From: Neocallimastix lanati (nom. inval.)
Lineage: Eukaryota; Neocallimastigomycota; Neocallimastigomycetes; Neocallimastigales; Neocallimastigaceae
Direction: 5' to 3'
NCBI GenBank assembly: GCA_016946835.1
Contig: JACVTC010000334.1
Coordinates: 1 to 43,619, forward strand
DNA length: 43,619 nt
Part shown: positions 43,384-43,619 of the stretch, in pieces
Layout: the number at the start of each line of letters is the position of its first letter
Numbering within the stretch: the stretch's first letter is position 1
Notes under the pieces: model-generated
Told to the model about the DNA's origin: nothing
The model's database searches: none
Seen by the model: the letters and a program-made list of their open reading frames with translations, nothing else
Translations under genes and position numbers: made by a program

Positions 43384-43619
43384 TGATACGATATTTTATT
43401 AAATACCGTATATGTTAGTTGGGCGTTTGTGCAAAGGGAATTACTCCAAGAATATTATATTACAATAATTATATTTACTTTTTATTTATTTATCTTTTAT
43501 TATTTTATTTATTATATTTTATCATAAAAAAAAAAATACATGTTTTATTATTATTCCTTAAAAAAAAAAGAAAATATTTATTTATAAATTATTTTCATAA
43601 TTATATTTTTACTAATTTT
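43384..43619 (-). repeat. Element C 5' LTR, truncated by the window end
   Basis: The first 236 bp (plus strand) match 35070 onwards except for one A at GCAAAGGG and shorter A runs. Confidence 0.9.

Larger units (their letters stand above)
35070..43619 (-). mobile_element. Element C: frameshifted Ty3/Gypsy LTR retrotransposon, cut by the window end
   Basis: Minus-strand element of which 8550 bp are visible. The 3' LTR is 35070-35689; the 5' LTR starts at 43384 and is truncated by the window. It has the same organisation as B, to which it is closely related, but gag and the start of pol are broken by several frameshifts. In the 236 bp that can be compared, the LTRs differ by one A in GCAAAAGGG and by homopolymer lengths only. 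Confidence 0.92.

Overview
The window is extremely AT-rich eukaryotic nuclear DNA: long A/T homopolymers, TTA/TAT microsatellites, Asn-rich coding sequence and the standard code. The combination (about 80-85% AT, Asn-rich Ty3/Gypsy elements, degraded LINE and Copia pieces, isolated tRNA genes) is most like the genome of an anaerobic gut fungus (Neocallimastigomycota). This is inference; an AT-rich amoeba would look similar. No intact host protein gene was recognised. The only clear host genes are tRNA-Trp(CCA) at 10952-11023 (-) and tRNA-Ala(TGC) at 20700-20771 (+).

Layout. 1-8.4 kb is a graveyard: a possible terminal exon, a putative tRNA-derived SINE, a LINE 3' end split by a perfect 52-bp palindrome, two scrambled Ty3/Gypsy relics and a Copia integrase piece. 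8.4-10.95 kb is empty AT-rich DNA. 10.95-20.77 kb is a tRNA-bounded transposon island. Two divergent tRNA genes each have an LTR-like repeat ending 14-15 bp upstream, and between tRNA-Trp and its repeat sits an intact 8.0-kb Ty3/Gypsy element (element A) whose LTRs differ only by one A in a homopolymer. 20.9-25.9 kb holds a 17-copy minisatellite, LTR fragments, a solo LTR with a CGAA target duplication, and a third copy of the tRNA-flanking repeat. 25.9-43.6 kb is a head-to-tail stack on the minus strand: intact element B (8.3 kb, identical LTRs), a solo LTR (Z) and frameshifted element C (cut by the window end), with the same 4-bp TTAC at every junction.

How the genes work together. Each Ty3/Gypsy element has LTR - primer site - leader - Gag with one CCHC zinc knuckle - Pol (protease, RT, RNase H, integrase with GPY/F module) - G-rich tract - LTR. 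In A, B and C, gag and pol are in different frames, and the gag end carries the same -1 frameshift signal: slippery TTTAAAC, a 7-nt spacer containing the gag stop, then a short GGGAG-type hairpin. This conserved signal explains how Pol is made and means the ATG-based pol starts are probably not the real starts. The primer site of element A is an exact 18-nt complement of the CCA-tailed 3' end of the tRNA-Ala encoded in this window.

The most noteworthy signals are the conserved coronavirus-like frameshift module, repeated insertion at fixed distance upstream of tRNA genes, reuse of one 4-bp target by stacked elements, an atypical Asp-Ser-Cys protease motif in all three elements, and unusual structured, repeat-bearing leaders.
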